64,000 nucleotides of DNA, taken from positions 111,109-175,108 of the forward strand of contig UCEZ01000006.1 of assembly GCA_900471525.1 (NCBI GenBank). The letters run 5' to 3'. The translations under genes and the position numbers were made by a program. Position 1 is the stretch's first letter; each line of letters begins with the position of its first letter. Shown one piece after another: positions 1 to 9,293 of this stretch. The DNA comes from Hyphomicrobiales bacterium (GTDB lineage: Bacteria > Pseudomonadota > Alphaproteobacteria > Rhizobiales > Rhizobiaceae). Below the pieces are notes generated by a model. That model searched no databases, had not been told where the DNA came from, and worked only from the letters and a program-made list of their open reading frames with translations.

Positions 1-1
1 A

Positions 2-37
2 GAGGCACTGGCGGATATGGAGGCGGGGCGTGATTGA
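2..37 (+). CDS. scpA: Probable 3' end of scpA (partial)
   Basis: The first bases are open in one frame for eleven codons (EALADMEAGRD) before a TGA at 35-37, which overlaps the start of scpB. scpA normally lies directly upstream of scpB and encodes the kleisin of the SMC-Scp complex, so this is probably its C-terminus. Too few residues are present to prove it, and another frame also reaches a stop here (TGA at 31-33). The assignment rests on gene order. Confidence 0.4.
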   Translation, partial: EALADMEAGRD

Positions 38-764
38 TCCGCAAGAGCGTCTGCCAGGCGTGATCGAGGAGCAGGATGACGCAGGCGCAGCGGAAACAAC
101 CCTCGACCCACGGATCGAATTGGAAGCGGAGCGCATTGCCGAAGCGCTCGTCTTTGCGTCGGCCCAGCCTGTGTCGGAAGGTTATATCGCTTCGCGCCTG
201 CCAAAAGGCGCAGATGTCGCGCGCATCATGATGCGGCTGAAATCCATCTATGCCGAGCGTGGCGTAAACCTGTTGCAGGTCGCTGATCATTGGGCCTTCC
301 GCACCGCGGCCGATCTCTCCTTCGTTGTTCAGGCGGATGAAAACGAGGTGCGCAAGCTGTCGCGGGCAGCGCTCGAAGTGTTGGCCATCATCGCCTATCA
401 TCAACCGGTGACGCGGGCGGAAATCGAAGACATTCGCGGCGTGCAGACCTCCAAGGGCACACTGGACGTTCTGATGGAGGCTGGCTGGATCAGGTTTCGC
501 GGCCGCCGCCGGACGCCGGGCCGGCCGGTCACATTCGGCACCACACGGGATTTCCTCGATCATTTCGGCCTTGAGGAATTGCGCGATCTGCCGGGTCTCG
601 AGGAATTGAAGGGGGCGGGGCTGCTGTCCGGGCGCATTCCTGCCAATTTCCAGATTCCGGTTCCTCTCGGCGATGATGGTTTTGGCGAGGACGAGGATCC
701 GATCACGCAGCTTGATCTTGAAGAACTCGGCCTGCTGACGCCAACCGGCGGCGACGCGGAATAG
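30..764 (+). CDS. scpB: Segregation and condensation protein B
   Basis: This encodes a 244-residue ScpB, the partner of ScpA and SMC in the condensin-like complex that compacts and segregates the chromosome in the cytoplasm. Two winged-helix units are visible, roughly residues 30-100 and 105-175. The second contains the family-typical stretch ALEVLAIIAYHQPVTRAEIE followed by RGRRRTPGRPVTFGTT. The C-terminal tail is acidic. Start is GTG at 30, overlapping the end of the upstream frame, as expected for a translationally coupled scpA-scpB pair. The tat operon follows, the usual order in rhizobia. Confidence 0.93.
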   Translation: MIDPQERLPGVIEEQDDAGAAETTLDPRIELEAERIAEALVFASAQPVSEGYIASRLPKGADVARIMMRLKSIYAERGVNLLQVADHWAFRTAADLSFVVQADENEVRKLSRAALEVLAIIAYHQPVTRAEIEDIRGVQTSKGTLDVLMEAGWIRFRGRRRTPGRPVTFGTTRDFLDHFGLEELRDLPGLEELKGAGLLSGRIPANFQIPVPLGDDGFGEDEDPITQLDLEELGLLTPTGGDAE

Positions 765-836
765 GCATCGCGCTTGCAGTGACTACCTTACGGTTGCCCG
801 AAATCTGATCACTGCGCGCATTGGTCACGTCTCCGT

Positions 837-866
837 GATTTTCCAGCGAGAATGAGCTGGAAAATC
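837..866. other. 11-bp perfect hairpin between scpB and tatA
   Basis: GATTTTCCAGC at 837-847 is the exact reverse complement of GCTGGAAAATC at 856-866, with an 8-base loop. No T-run follows on either strand, so it is not a classical Rho-independent terminator. It lies in the 256-bp gap between scpB and tatA and could be an operator dyad or an RNA processing structure. The rest of the gap shows nothing I recognise beyond the tatA leader. Confidence 0.5.
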
Positions 867-1020
867 CAGATATTCATACTGTTGGCTGTATCCCGGCCCA
901 TGTCTCGGTGTAAGGATTGCACGACAAGCACCTTTCCGCTAACGAGCGAAATAGATTGCTGTTTGAAAAAGATGGTCGAACATCTTAAATCGGGGTTACA
1001 GGCTTCAAGGGAGTAAGGAT

Positions 1021-1227
1021 ATGGGTTCCTTTAGTATCTGGCATTGGCTGATCGTTCTGGTCGTGGTGCTGCTGTTGTTTGGTCGCGGCAAGATTCCGGA
1101 ACTGATGGGCGACGTTGCCAAGGGCATCAAGAGCTTCAAGAAGGGCATGACCGAGGACGACACGACGACGGCCGACAAGGGCGTCGACGGCAAGACGGTC
1201 GAACACAAATCCGACGAAGTCCGCTGA
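1021..1227 (+). CDS. tatA: Twin-arginine translocase subunit TatA
   Basis: A 68-residue protein with the TatA layout: an N-terminal transmembrane helix (about residues 5-20, [14 protein letters not shown]), the conserved [20 protein letters not shown] hinge and amphipathic helix, and a charged hydrophilic tail. TatA oligomerises in the inner membrane to form the passage for folded Tat substrates recruited by TatBC. The start is ATG after a purine-rich AAGGAT. It is the first gene of a tatABC operon; tatB follows 73 bp downstream. Confidence 0.95.
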   Translation: MGSFSIWHWLIVLVVVLLLFGRGKIPELMGDVAKGIKSFKKGMTEDDTTTADKGVDGKTVEHKSDEVR

Positions 1228-1300
1228 ATCATGCGTTCTGTTCAGGGCCTGATCTCCAGGGACAGGCCCTGTCGCCTTCGATTTCTTGGAGTCCTTGAGA

Positions 1301-1927
1301 ATGCTTGATGTCGGCTGGACCGAGCTCGTCGTTATCGCCATCGTTCTGATCATCGTGGTAGGCCCGAAGGACCTGCCGCCGATGTTGCGGACATTTGGCA
1401 AGATGATGACAAAGATGCGCGGCATGGCGAACGATTTTCGCCAGCAGTTTGATGAGGCACTCAAGGAAGCCGACCTTGATGATGTGCGAAAGACCCTCGC
1501 CGACGCGCAGAAGCTCAATCCGGCGCACACCATTCGTGAGGCGATGAACCCGCTTCGCCAGATGGGTAACGACATCAAGGCCGATCTGCAGAAGGCGACG
1601 ACGGTCGATACGAAGCCCAACGAGACGGCAGTACAGAACCCTGCCGAGGTATCGGCTGCGGCCGTTGTTCCGCAGGAGCAGCCGAAAGCCGATCCGGTCG
1701 CCGCCGCCGCGATCGCATCCGCCGCAAAGCAAATGGATCGTGCCGCCGAAGCCGAGAAGCCGAAGGCCAAGCGTGCTTCGAAGCCGAAGACGGTTGTGGC
1801 AGAAGCCACCGTTTCGGCACCGGTGAAAACGCCGGCGAAAAAGTCAAACGCTGCGGCCTCCGGCACTGCAAAGCCGGACGTCCGCAAGGCCGCCGCCAAG
1901 GCGACCAAGAAAAAGGGTGACGCATGA
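1301..1927 (+). CDS. tatB: Sec-independent translocase protein TatB
   Basis: A 208-residue TatB. The N-terminus MLDVGWTELVVIAIVLIIVV is the canonical TatB membrane anchor with the conserved glutamate, followed by GPKDLPPMLRTFGK and an amphipathic helix. The long C-terminal tail (about residues 110-208) is rich in Ala, Lys and Pro, as in other alphaproteobacterial TatB proteins. I chose ATG at 1301 over an in-frame TTG at 1286 because it gives the conserved MLDxGWxE start and has GGAG upstream. TatB forms the Tat substrate receptor with TatC. Its last four bases overlap the tatC start (ATGA). Confidence 0.94.
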   Translation: MLDVGWTELVVIAIVLIIVVGPKDLPPMLRTFGKMMTKMRGMANDFRQQFDEALKEADLDDVRKTLADAQKLNPAHTIREAMNPLRQMGNDIKADLQKATTVDTKPNETAVQNPAEVSAAAVVPQEQPKADPVAAAAIASAAKQMDRAAEAEKPKAKRASKPKTVVAEATVSAPVKTPAKKSNAAASGTAKPDVRKAAAKATKKKGDA

Positions 1928-2742
1928 GCGGCGATATCGACGACAAGCCCCAGCCGCTGATGGCACATCTGATTGAATTGCGCGCTCGCCTGATGTGGGC
2001 CGTCGGCGCGTTCTTCATCGCATTCATCGTCTGCTTTTATTTCGCCAAGGGAATCTTCAATGTTCTCGTGCAGCCATTCAAATGGGCTGTCGAATGGGCG
2101 GGGCTGAGCCACAAGGCGGTGGAGCTCATCTACACCGCGCCGCAGGAGTTTTTCTTCACGCAGGTGAAGGTGGCGATGTTCAGCGCACTGGTCATCGCGT
2201 TCCCGATGATTGCAGCGCAGGTCTACAAGTTCGTAGCTCCCGGTCTTTATAAGAATGAGCGGGCGGCCTTCCTGCCGTTTCTGATCGCATCCCCCATACT
2301 CTTCATCATGGGCGGTTGCCTGGTCTATTTCTTCTTCACGCCGATGGTCATGTGGTTCTTCCTGTCGATGCAGCAGGATGGTGGCGAGGGGCAGGTGTCG
2401 ATCCAGTTGCTGCCGAAGGTCTCGGAATATCTGAGCCTGATCATGTCGCTGATCTTCGCGTTCGGCCTCGTTTTCCAGTTGCCGGTGATTACGACGCTTC
2501 TGGCGCGTGTCGGCTTCGTTACCGCACAGGGCCTCAAGGAAAAGCGCAAGTACGCGATCGTCATCGCCTTTATCGCTGCGGCAATCCTGACGCCGCCGGA
2601 TCCGGTCTCCCAGATCGGCCTTGCCCTCCCGGCGATCCTTCTCTACGAGGTTTCCATCTATACGGCCCGACTCGTCGAGCGGCAACGGGCACGCGACGCG
2701 GCTGCGCGCGCGGTTGCCGAGACGGAAGAAAACGTCGGCTGA
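1924..2742 (+). CDS. tatC: Twin-arginine translocase subunit TatC
   Basis: A 272-residue polytopic membrane protein with six predicted helices. Diagnostic features are the N-terminal PLMAHLIELRARLMWAV block, the periplasmic PQEFFFTQVKVAMF segment, FVAPGLYKNER, and the late LTPPDPVSQ motif. TatC binds the twin-arginine signal peptide with TatB. It overlaps tatB by four bases, indicating translational coupling. Confidence 0.96.
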   Translation: MSGDIDDKPQPLMAHLIELRARLMWAVGAFFIAFIVCFYFAKGIFNVLVQPFKWAVEWAGLSHKAVELIYTAPQEFFFTQVKVAMFSALVIAFPMIAAQVYKFVAPGLYKNERAAFLPFLIASPILFIMGGCLVYFFFTPMVMWFFLSMQQDGGEGQVSIQLLPKVSEYLSLIMSLIFAFGLVFQLPVITTLLARVGFVTAQGLKEKRKYAIVIAFIAAAILTPPDPVSQIGLALPAILLYEVSIYTARLVERQRARDAAARAVAETEENVG

Positions 2743-2760
2743 TACGGTTTTCGTATCAGC
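2738..2760 (+). terminator. Hairpin at the tatC stop codon
   Basis: GCTGATACG (2738-2746) pairs with CGTATCAGC (2752-2760) around a 5-base loop, and the stem contains the tatC stop codon. The downstream sequence is GC-rich for a few bases and only then contains T-runs (TTTTCAGTTTTT). It may attenuate or process the transcript between tatC and serS; a clean terminator is not certain. Confidence 0.4.
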
Positions 2761-2814
2761 GCGGCGTGTTCGGGTTTTCAGTTTTTACCAAGACCGATCA
2801 GGACCTGAACGACC

Positions 2815-4098
2815 ATGCTTGATATCAAATGGATTAGGGACAACGCCGAAGCCCTGGATGCCGCACTTGCCAAGCGCGGTGCCGAGCCCCTGTCGGCCGC
2901 ACTAATCTCGCTCGATGAAAAACGCCGTTCCCTCGTCCAATCGCTGCAGGATATGCAGTCCCGCCGCAACGCCGCCTCCAAGGAGATCGGCGCGGCAATG
3001 GCGCAGAAGAACGGAGAACTCGCCGAAAAGCTGAAGGCGGAAGTTGCCGAACTCAAGACCACGATGCCGGCACTCGAAGAGGAAAACCGTCAGACAGACG
3101 CCGCGCTGATCGACGCCCTGTCGAGCATTCCCAATATTCCGCTCGACGACGTGCCTGTCGGTAGCGACGAACACGGCAACGTGGTCAAACACAGCCATGG
3201 CCAGAAACCGGGCTGGAACCACAAGCCGAAGGAGCATTTCGAAATCGGCGAAGAACTCGGCTGGCTGGATTTCGAAGGGGCTGCCAAGATCGCCGGTTCG
3301 CGTTTCACGATCGTCAAGGGCCAGTTGGCAAGGCTTGAACGGGCGCTTGGCCAGTTTATGCTCGATTTGCATACGACCGAGCACGGCTATCTTGAAGTCC
3401 AGCCGCCGCTGATGACGCGCGACGAAGCCATGTACGGCACGGGGCAGCTGCCGAAATTCTCCGAGGATCTTTTCAAGACCACGGATGGCCGCTGGCTGAT
3501 CCCGACGGCCGAGGTGCCGCTGACAAATATGGCGCGCGAGCAGATTCTTGAAGCTGACGTGTTGCCGCTGCGTTTCACGGCGCTGACGCCCTGCTTCCGC
3601 TCGGAGGCAGGCTCTGCCGGCCGTGATACGCGCGGCATGCTGCGCCAGCATCAGTTCAACAAGGTCGAACTGGTGTCGATCACGGATGCCGAAAGCTCGA
3701 TCGACGAACATGAGCGCATGACGGCCTGTGCTGAAGAAGTTCTGAAACGTCTCGGTCTGCACTATCGGGTGATGACGCTCTGCACCGGCGACATGGGTTT
3801 CGGTGCCCGCAAGACATACGACCTCGAAGTTTGGCTGCCGGGACAGGATGCCTATCGCGAAATCTCGTCTTGCTCGGTCTGCGGCGACTTCCAGGCGCGG
3901 CGGATGAATACGCGTTACCGGGTGAAGGACGACAAGACCCTGAAGTTCGTTCATACGCTGAACGGCTCGGGCACCGCGGTCGGCCGCGCCCTGATCGCTG
4001 TCATCGAAAACTATCTGAATGAAGACGGATCGGTAACCATCCCGAACGTATTGTTGCCTTACATGGGCGGCCTCACCAAGATCGAAAAGGCCGGTTGA
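2815..4098 (+). CDS. serS: Serine--tRNA ligase
   Basis: A 427-residue class II aminoacyl-tRNA synthetase that charges tRNA-Ser. The N-terminal antiparallel coiled coil (about residues 30-100, rich in Glu, Lys and Ala) binds the long variable arm of the tRNA. The catalytic core shows motif 2 ([20 protein letters not shown]) and motif 3 ([17 protein letters not shown]). Full length for the family. It sits 72 bp after tatC and 25 bp before surE on the same strand. Confidence 0.97.
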   Translation: MLDIKWIRDNAEALDAALAKRGAEPLSAALISLDEKRRSLVQSLQDMQSRRNAASKEIGAAMAQKNGELAEKLKAEVAELKTTMPALEEENRQTDAALIDALSSIPNIPLDDVPVGSDEHGNVVKHSHGQKPGWNHKPKEHFEIGEELGWLDFEGAAKIAGSRFTIVKGQLARLERALGQFMLDLHTTEHGYLEVQPPLMTRDEAMYGTGQLPKFSEDLFKTTDGRWLIPTAEVPLTNMAREQILEADVLPLRFTALTPCFRSEAGSAGRDTRGMLRQHQFNKVELVSITDAESSIDEHERMTACAEEVLKRLGLHYRVMTLCTGDMGFGARKTYDLEVWLPGQDAYREISSCSVCGDFQARRMNTRYRVKDDKTLKFVHTLNGSGTAVGRALIAVIENYLNEDGSVTIPNVLLPYMGGLTKIEKAG

Positions 4099-4123
4099 GC
4101 CGCGTCCTGCGGCAGGGGTAGAG

Positions 4124-4894
4124 ATGCGAATTCTGCTGACCAATGATGATGGCATCCATGCCGAGGGCCTTGCTGTTCTCGAACGGATTGCCCGGACGAT
4201 CTCCGACGATGTCTGGGTCGTGTCGCCGGAAACAGATCAGAGCGGCCTTGCGCACTCGTTGACCTTGTCGGAACCGCTGCGTCTGCGGCAGATTTCGGAA
4301 CGGCACTTTGCCCTGCGCGGCACGCCGACCGATTGCGTCATCATGGCGGTGCGAAAGGTTCTCGATTTCAAGCCGGACCTCATCCTCTCCGGCGTCAATG
4401 TCGGCGCCAATATGGCCGATGACGTCACCTATTCCGGCACGATCGCCGGCGCGATCGAGGGGACGTTGCAGGGCATCCGTTCCTTTGCTCTCAGCCAAGC
4501 CTATCGTCATACGGATGGCGGGATCGTTCCCTGGGATGTCGTTGAAACACATGCGCCAAAGCTTCTGAAGAAGCTGATGCAGCTCGATCTGCCGGACGGC
4601 ACGTTCCTCAATCTGAATTTTCCGAACTGTTCGACGGATGCCGTCGCCGGGACAGAAGTCACCTGCCAGGGCAAGCTTGATTTCGGCCTGACAATCGATG
4701 AACGTTCCGACGGGCGCGGCCACCCTTATTTCTGGCTTCGCTTTGGCGAGCGGTTCGGCGATTTCCGGGCAGGGACCGATATCCACGCGATTCGCGAGCA
4801 CAAGATTTCCGTGACGCCGCTGAAACTCGACCTGACGGACTATGCCGTGCAGGATCGTGTCGCGCGTGCTCTGCTCGACGGAGCGGCCGATTGA
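4124..4894 (+). CDS. surE: 5'-nucleotidase SurE
   Basis: A 256-residue SurE, a metal-dependent survival protein that dephosphorylates nucleoside 5'- and 3'-monophosphates. The N-terminus [16 protein letters not shown] carries the paired metal-binding aspartates, and the later [19 protein letters not shown] and TIAGAIEGT stretches are family signatures. It overlaps the next gene (pcm) by four bases, the common surE-pcm pairing linked to stress survival. Confidence 0.96.
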   Translation: MRILLTNDDGIHAEGLAVLERIARTISDDVWVVSPETDQSGLAHSLTLSEPLRLRQISERHFALRGTPTDCVIMAVRKVLDFKPDLILSGVNVGANMADDVTYSGTIAGAIEGTLQGIRSFALSQAYRHTDGGIVPWDVVETHAPKLLKKLMQLDLPDGTFLNLNFPNCSTDAVAGTEVTCQGKLDFGLTIDERSDGRGHPYFWLRFGERFGDFRAGTDIHAIREHKISVTPLKLDLTDYAVQDRVARALLDGAAD

Positions 4895-5544
4895 GCCCGC
4901 GCGTGATCGAGCAGGAGGGCTTTGCCGCTCTGGTGCTGCGGCTGCGTGCCGAGGGTATCTCCAACAAGGAACTGCTCAACGCTGTCGAGCAGACGCCGCG
5001 GACGATTTTCGCACCGCCACAATATCAGGATAGCGCCTATTCCTCCCGGGTCGTTCCGCTTGACTGCGGTGCGTTCATGGAGGGTTTCGATTTCGCCGTG
5101 CGGTTGCTCCACAGCCTCAACGTCAAACCGGGGCAACGCATCCTCGAAGTGGGAACCGGCAGTGGATTCACCGCCGGTGTCATGGGGCGGATTGCCGAAC
5201 GCGTGCTGACGATCGAGCGCTACAAGACCCTCGTTACCGGTGCGCAGCGAAGCCTCGAAAAGGCCGGCATTCGCAATGTGATTGTCCGCCAGGCGGACGG
5301 CAGCATCGGCCCGGCGGGTGAGGGAACCTTCGACCGCATTCTGGTCACTGCCGCCTTCTCCAGCCTGCCGCGGGTTTTTTCCGACCATCTCGTCTCGGGC
5401 GGCATTCTTATCGTGCCGATCATGATGAGCGAAACCGAATGCCGGATCGTCCGGCTGACGCGGACAGGCAGCCGGTTCGACCGCGAGGACCTCTTCGAGG
5501 CGCCGTATCTGCCGATCGTGCCGCAGGTTGCATCGTTTCTCTGA
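4891..5544 (+). CDS. pcm: Protein-L-isoaspartate O-methyltransferase
   Basis: A 217-residue SAM-dependent methyltransferase of the PCMT family, which repairs isoaspartyl residues in aged proteins. Motif I is [10 protein letters not shown] at about residues 87-96, followed by the ERYKTL strand and the DRILVTAAF post-motif. The apparent start is TTG at 4891, sharing bases with the surE stop (TTGA). The overlap argues for coupling, and the N-terminal residues fit the family. PCMT-like rhizobial proteins diverge somewhat from E. coli Pcm, so exact substrate activity is inferred. Confidence 0.88.
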   Translation: MSPRVIEQEGFAALVLRLRAEGISNKELLNAVEQTPRTIFAPPQYQDSAYSSRVVPLDCGAFMEGFDFAVRLLHSLNVKPGQRILEVGTGSGFTAGVMGRIAERVLTIERYKTLVTGAQRSLEKAGIRNVIVRQADGSIGPAGEGTFDRILVTAAFSSLPRVFSDHLVSGGILIVPIMMSETECRIVRLTRTGSRFDREDLFEAPYLPIVPQVASFL

Positions 5545-5852
5545 CATCTTCTGGACATTCCACGGTCTGGTGCCCCGAGTTTTTCCGCCACAGCCTCGCA
5601 AACCGCTGCGATGGAACATTGATTCCATGATTTGTTGCTGCATTGCAGCATGGCGAGGCTATGGCCTCTTGCTTGATAAGCAATTTAGCATAGCGAAAAC
5701 AGAGCGTTAATTTTCCGTTAACGCTGGTCAGCCTCACGCAAGCTTCGAGGCTTAACCGAAATCTGCGCACAAAAGTCATATATATGAGTGGATTTCTGAC
5801 TTGAAGTGCGGTTGGCAGTTCTATTCCAGGCGTCGAAACGCAGGAGCAGCGG
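5545..5852 (+). promoter_or_regulatory. 308-bp regulatory-looking gap with three dyads
   Basis: No coding potential is convincing here. Three short inverted repeats are present: ATGGAA/TTCCAT (5611-5628), TGCTGCA/TGCAGCA with a one-base centre (5636-5650), and GCGTTAA/TTAACGC (5704-5724). The last includes GTTAAC. The gap separates pcm from a gene of unknown function and most likely holds its promoter. I cannot assign the dyads to a known regulator. Confidence 0.45.
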
Positions 5853-6509
5853 ATGCAGATCGCGAACAGATTGACCTCGGCGGCCTCCGGAGACGGCCTC
5901 AACAACCTTGCCGGCCGCGCTGCAGCGCAGGGAACGTCGGGCAATCGGGAAGACGGAAGTGCGACCGTATCGCTGACCGGCGGCTATGATCCATCCTCAC
6001 GCGTTTCGCTCTCGGCGGAGGCGCTTCTTTTTCTCGGCCGGACCAAGCGCGTCCAGGAAAAATACCCGGCACTGACCAAGGACGAGTGGAGCAACAAGCT
6101 GTCGCCGCAACTCGCCGCCCGCGAATACCAGGCTTTCGGCAAATACAGCGAGACCGGCGACCACAAGGCCTACTACCGCGCCTTCATCGAATATTACGAC
6201 AACCTGCGCCCCGAGGACCAGAACAGTCTCCGCTATTTCGGCACACGGGACGCCGCCATCACTGGCTCGCGCTCGGTGGCATACAGCGACGAAAGCGGCA
6301 TCGACGGCGGCTCGACGTTCCAGACACTTGTCAGCGTGCTGCTGGACACGGACAAGGCGCAATCGGACCTGACCGCGACGCAGGATGCCACCGGCATGAT
6401 GACCGGCGACATGTTTGGCTGGGATACCGGCACGATCAGCTACGAGGATGTGTCGCAGACACGCGGCACTCTCTCGGAGATCGAGAAGTTCTATCAGGAA
6501 AGCTTCTGA
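5853..6509 (+). CDS. Conserved hypothetical protein, 218 aa
   Basis: I do not recognise a domain. The protein is hydrophilic, has no signal peptide or membrane segment, and begins with MQIANRLTSAASG after a GGAG Shine-Dalgarno at suitable spacing. The N-terminal 45 residues look disordered (Gly, Ala, Asn and Ser rich). The central part (about 55-125) is helical and rich in Lys, Glu and Tyr, with the stretch EYQAFGKYSETGDHKAYYRA. The C-terminus ends in a short amphipathic helix (EIEKFYQESF). It stands alone between two ~300-bp gaps. Composition matches the neighbouring core genes, so it is likely a lineage-specific gene, not a recent import. Confidence 0.75.
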   Translation: MQIANRLTSAASGDGLNNLAGRAAAQGTSGNREDGSATVSLTGGYDPSSRVSLSAEALLFLGRTKRVQEKYPALTKDEWSNKLSPQLAAREYQAFGKYSETGDHKAYYRAFIEYYDNLRPEDQNSLRYFGTRDAAITGSRSVAYSDESGIDGGSTFQTLVSVLLDTDKAQSDLTATQDATGMMTGDMFGWDTGTISYEDVSQTRGTLSEIEKFYQESF

Positions 6510-6809
6510 GGTTTCGCCTCCCGTTTCCGATCACCGCGAAAAAACCGCAAACTTCCAGCTTTCTGATTGACCTCCGCCGATGGCGGCTTGGGCTTAGCGT
6601 GACCGCTGATGTCGAGAGTCCGCATTCGGCTAATGCAGCCCTTTGGCACACCCGGCCCGGCCAATTGCCAAGAACGTCGGCTCCGGCGGCCGATCATGGT
6701 TATCAATTCATCAAAAAACATGCGTGCCGATAGCGGTTTTAACCGCGCGGTAACTCTAATGCGTTTTAATCATCCTACACCGAGTTGTGTTCCAAGTGGG
6801 TAAAGCGTC
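6510..6809 (+). promoter_or_regulatory. 300-bp gap upstream of the NlpD-like gene
   Basis: No gene is visible. The last 80 bases are AT-richer and contain CGGTTTTAACCG (6734-6745), a short palindrome, in the likely promoter area of the next gene. I see no terminator with a T-run after the preceding gene. Confidence 0.35.
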
Positions 6810-8348
6810 ATGCGTATTAGAGTTTCGTCGAGTGTGGGAAAGTCCGTCGTTCGCCTGCTTGCGGCGGTGTTGCTAGCAAGTGTCGCTACCGGCTGTAGCT
6901 CGGATGCCTCGCGCTTTGGAGGTCTTTTCTCCAAATCTGACAACCTGACGACAAGCTCCATCGCCAGCAACAATGTGCCCATTCCGCGCAACGATATTCA
7001 AGGCGGCGGCCTGGGTGCTGCGCCGGTGATGATGCCTGACAATCGCGAGCAGGCTGTCAGTCAGCCATTCCCGGATCCGGTGAATACGGCGACAACCCCG
7101 GTCTCCCGCGCTCGCGAAGCCTCGACTCCCATCAATGTCCAGCGCGTGGCGCTCGCCGATCCTGCTTCGAAGTCGCGCGACACGTCGCTCGCGCAGCCTT
7201 TCCCTGAAGTGCGCGAGACGGCCAAGGCTCCGCAGAAGATCAAGGCTGACCCGATTGCTACCGGGACAACATCGAAGGGCGGCTGGTCGACGGTAAATGC
7301 GCCTGCGGTGCTGCTGCGCCAGGGCGACACTGTCGCGACGCTTGCCAAGCGGTTCGGTGTTCCGGAAAACGAGATTCTGAAGGCCAATGGCCTCAAGTCG
7401 TCGTCTAACGCGGAGCCGGGCCAGCGCATCCTTATTCCGACCTACGGCGTTGCCGGCAGCGCGGCCAAGGCATCGGCGTCCGATGCTGCTGCAAGCCTCG
7501 ATGTCGACAAGCAGAAGAATATTCCGCTTCAGCCCGACAATCGCGAGATGGCGATCCTGCCCGGCCAATCGCAGTCGCGCGAAAAAGGCGTCAAGCGCAC
7601 GGACGTGGCGGCCGGCAAGCAGCCGGTTTCCGGCGATGGCACGGGTCAGGGTGGAGCCTACACCGTAAAGCCGGGCGACTCGCTGAACCGGATCGCCAAG
7701 GCAAACGGCGTATCGGTCGATGCGCTGCGCAAAGCCAACGGTTTGACGACGGCGGCAATCCGTGTCGGCCAGACCCTGAAGCTGCCGGGCGCCAGTGCAT
7801 CCGCTCCCGATCAGGTCGTGACAGCCTCGGTTCCAGACAAGAAGGCTGACGTCAAAGTCGCCAAGGCCGACACGGCAAAGCCTGCGGAATATACGCCGCC
7901 GGTTGCCAAGCAGTCGGTCACCGAAGTCGCGTCCAAGGAAGACACGTCGGAGCCGTCGCCGAAGGCAACGGGCATCAGCAAGTATCGCTGGCCGGTTCGC
8001 GGTGCGGTCATTGCCGGATACGGTGCCAATGTCGAAGGCAACCGCAACGACGGCATCAACATCTCGGTACCGGAAGGCACCCCGATCAAGGCGGCCGAGA
8101 ACGGTGTGGTCATTTACTCCGGCAGCAGCCTCAAGGAACTCGGCAACGCCGTCCTGGTGCGCCATGACGACGGCACAGTCACCGTTTACGGCAACGCTTC
8201 AGAACTGAAGGTCCAGCGTGGCCAGAAGATCCAGCGCGGACAGACGCTCGCTGCATCCGGCATGAGCGGCACGGCGACGCAGCCGCAGGTGCACTTCGAG
8301 GTGCGCAAGAACGCGAGCGCCGTCAATCCGGCCACGTTCCTGGAATAG
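6810..8348 (+). CDS. NlpD-like LysM/M23 murein hydrolase activator lipoprotein
   Basis: A 512-residue predicted lipoprotein. The signal peptide ends in VATGC, a lipobox with the cysteine at about residue 29. Two LysM peptidoglycan-binding domains follow (about 166-212 and 280-326). A C-terminal M23/LytM domain runs from about 390 to 512. The metal ligands of active LytM enzymes are not conserved: the expected HxGxD region reads NDGIN, YxH reads YGN, and only one His remains (QVHFEVR). That pattern matches non-catalytic NlpD/EnvC-type proteins, which activate cell-wall amidases at the division site. The position after surE-pcm also matches nlpD in other proteobacteria. Confidence 0.88.
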   Translation: MRIRVSSSVGKSVVRLLAAVLLASVATGCSSDASRFGGLFSKSDNLTTSSIASNNVPIPRNDIQGGGLGAAPVMMPDNREQAVSQPFPDPVNTATTPVSRAREASTPINVQRVALADPASKSRDTSLAQPFPEVRETAKAPQKIKADPIATGTTSKGGWSTVNAPAVLLRQGDTVATLAKRFGVPENEILKANGLKSSSNAEPGQRILIPTYGVAGSAAKASASDAAASLDVDKQKNIPLQPDNREMAILPGQSQSREKGVKRTDVAAGKQPVSGDGTGQGGAYTVKPGDSLNRIAKANGVSVDALRKANGLTTAAIRVGQTLKLPGASASAPDQVVTASVPDKKADVKVAKADTAKPAEYTPPVAKQSVTEVASKEDTSEPSPKATGISKYRWPVRGAVIAGYGANVEGNRNDGINISVPEGTPIKAAENGVVIYSGSSLKELGNAVLVRHDDGTVTVYGNASELKVQRGQKIQRGQTLAASGMSGTATQPQVHFEVRKNASAVNPATFLE

Positions 8349-8374
8349 CCGGGCCTTGCTGCCCGAGATCGTCT

Positions 8375-8407
8375 AAAAGAAAAGCCCCGAAACGGGGCTT
8401 TTCTTTT
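8375..8407. terminator. Bidirectional Rho-independent terminator
   Basis: AAAAGAAAAGCCCCG and CGGGGCTTTTCTTTT form a perfect 15-bp stem around an AAA loop, with T-rich tails on both strands. It lies between two convergent genes, the NlpD-like gene (+) and the DUF815 ATPase (-), and can serve both. Confidence 0.93.
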
Positions 8408-8411
8408 ACGT

Positions 8412-9293
8412 TCAGACCAGATCGATTTTCTTCTGCGAGCGGCCGGCAAGATCTTGGATGAACTGCCAGGCGACGCGACCGGAGCGTGCGCCACGCGTGG
8501 TACTCCATTCCAGAGCATCTGCGTGGAGCTGCTCAGGATCGGCCTCCAGCCCGAAATGGGCGGCATAGCTGTCGATCATCGCCAGATAGTCATCCTGGCT
8601 GCATTTGTAGAATCCGAGCCAAAGTCCGAAACGGTCGGACAGCGAGACCTTCTCCTCGACCGCCTCGGATGGATTGATTGCCGTTGATTGCTCGTTTTCC
8701 ATCATGTGGCGCGGCAGAAGGTGTCGGCGGTTGGATGTCGCATAGAGCAGCACGTTCGCGGGCCGTCCCTCGATGCCTCCGTCGAGTACCGCCTTCAGCG
8801 ACTTGTAGGACGTATCGTCGTGATCGAAGGAAAGGTCGTCGCAGAAGACGATGACCGGCACCGGTGCGGTTTTGAGGATTTCCATGAGGGTCGGGAGTGT
8901 CGCGATATCCTCGCGATGCACCTCGACCAGTTTGAGGCGAATGCCCGCGTCTTCGGCGACGCTGGCGTGAACCGCCTTGACCAGCGAGGACTTTCCCATG
9001 CCGCGTGCGCCCCAGAGAAGCACGTTGTTTGCCGGAAACCCCTGCGCAAATCTCATGGTGTTGTCGAACAGGATATCACGCACATGATCGACGCTGCGGA
9101 TCAGCTTGAGTTCGACGCGGTTTGGCTTCGTGACCGGCTGGAGATGCAGGCGCTGGGGAGACCAGACGAAACATTCCGCGGCATTCCAATCGTTGACGGC
9201 GGGTGCCGGCCCCGCGATCCGCTCGATGGCTTCAGACAGCTTGCGCATTTCGGCGATCAGAAGGTCGATTTTCTTATCTTGCATCGAGAGCAT
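8412..9293 (-). CDS. DUF815-family AAA ATPase
   Basis: A 293-residue ATP-binding protein of the DUF815 family. Walker A is WGARGMGKSS (about residues 94-103) and Walker B is VIVFCDDLSF. The C-terminal part has the family-typical SLSDRFGLWLGFY and the region around ARSGRVAWQF. The cellular role of the family is not established. I chose the start MLSMQDKKID; MQDKKID three codons further in is nearly as likely, and a longer form from 9353 lacks a clear ribosome site. It converges with the NlpD-like gene. Confidence 0.85.
   Translation of the reverse strand: MLSMQDKKIDLLIAEMRKLSEAIERIAGPAPAVNDWNAAECFVWSPQRLHLQPVTKPNRVELKLIRSVDHVRDILFDNTMRFAQGFPANNVLLWGARGMGKSSLVKAVHASVAEDAGIRLKLVEVHREDIATLPTLMEILKTAPVPVIVFCDDLSFDHDDTSYKSLKAVLDGGIEGRPANVLLYATSNRRHLLPRHMMENEQSTAINPSEAVEEKVSLSDRFGLWLGFYKCSQDDYLAMIDSYAAHFGLEADPEQLHADALEWSTTRGARSGRVAWQFIQDLAGRSQKKIDLV

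Noticed and set aside
985..2685. Long minus-strand open frame of 566 codons opposite tatA, tatB and tatC
   Set aside because: It is the mirror of three clearly recognisable genes, has low-complexity composition and no family match; high-GC coding DNA commonly leaves the antisense frame open.
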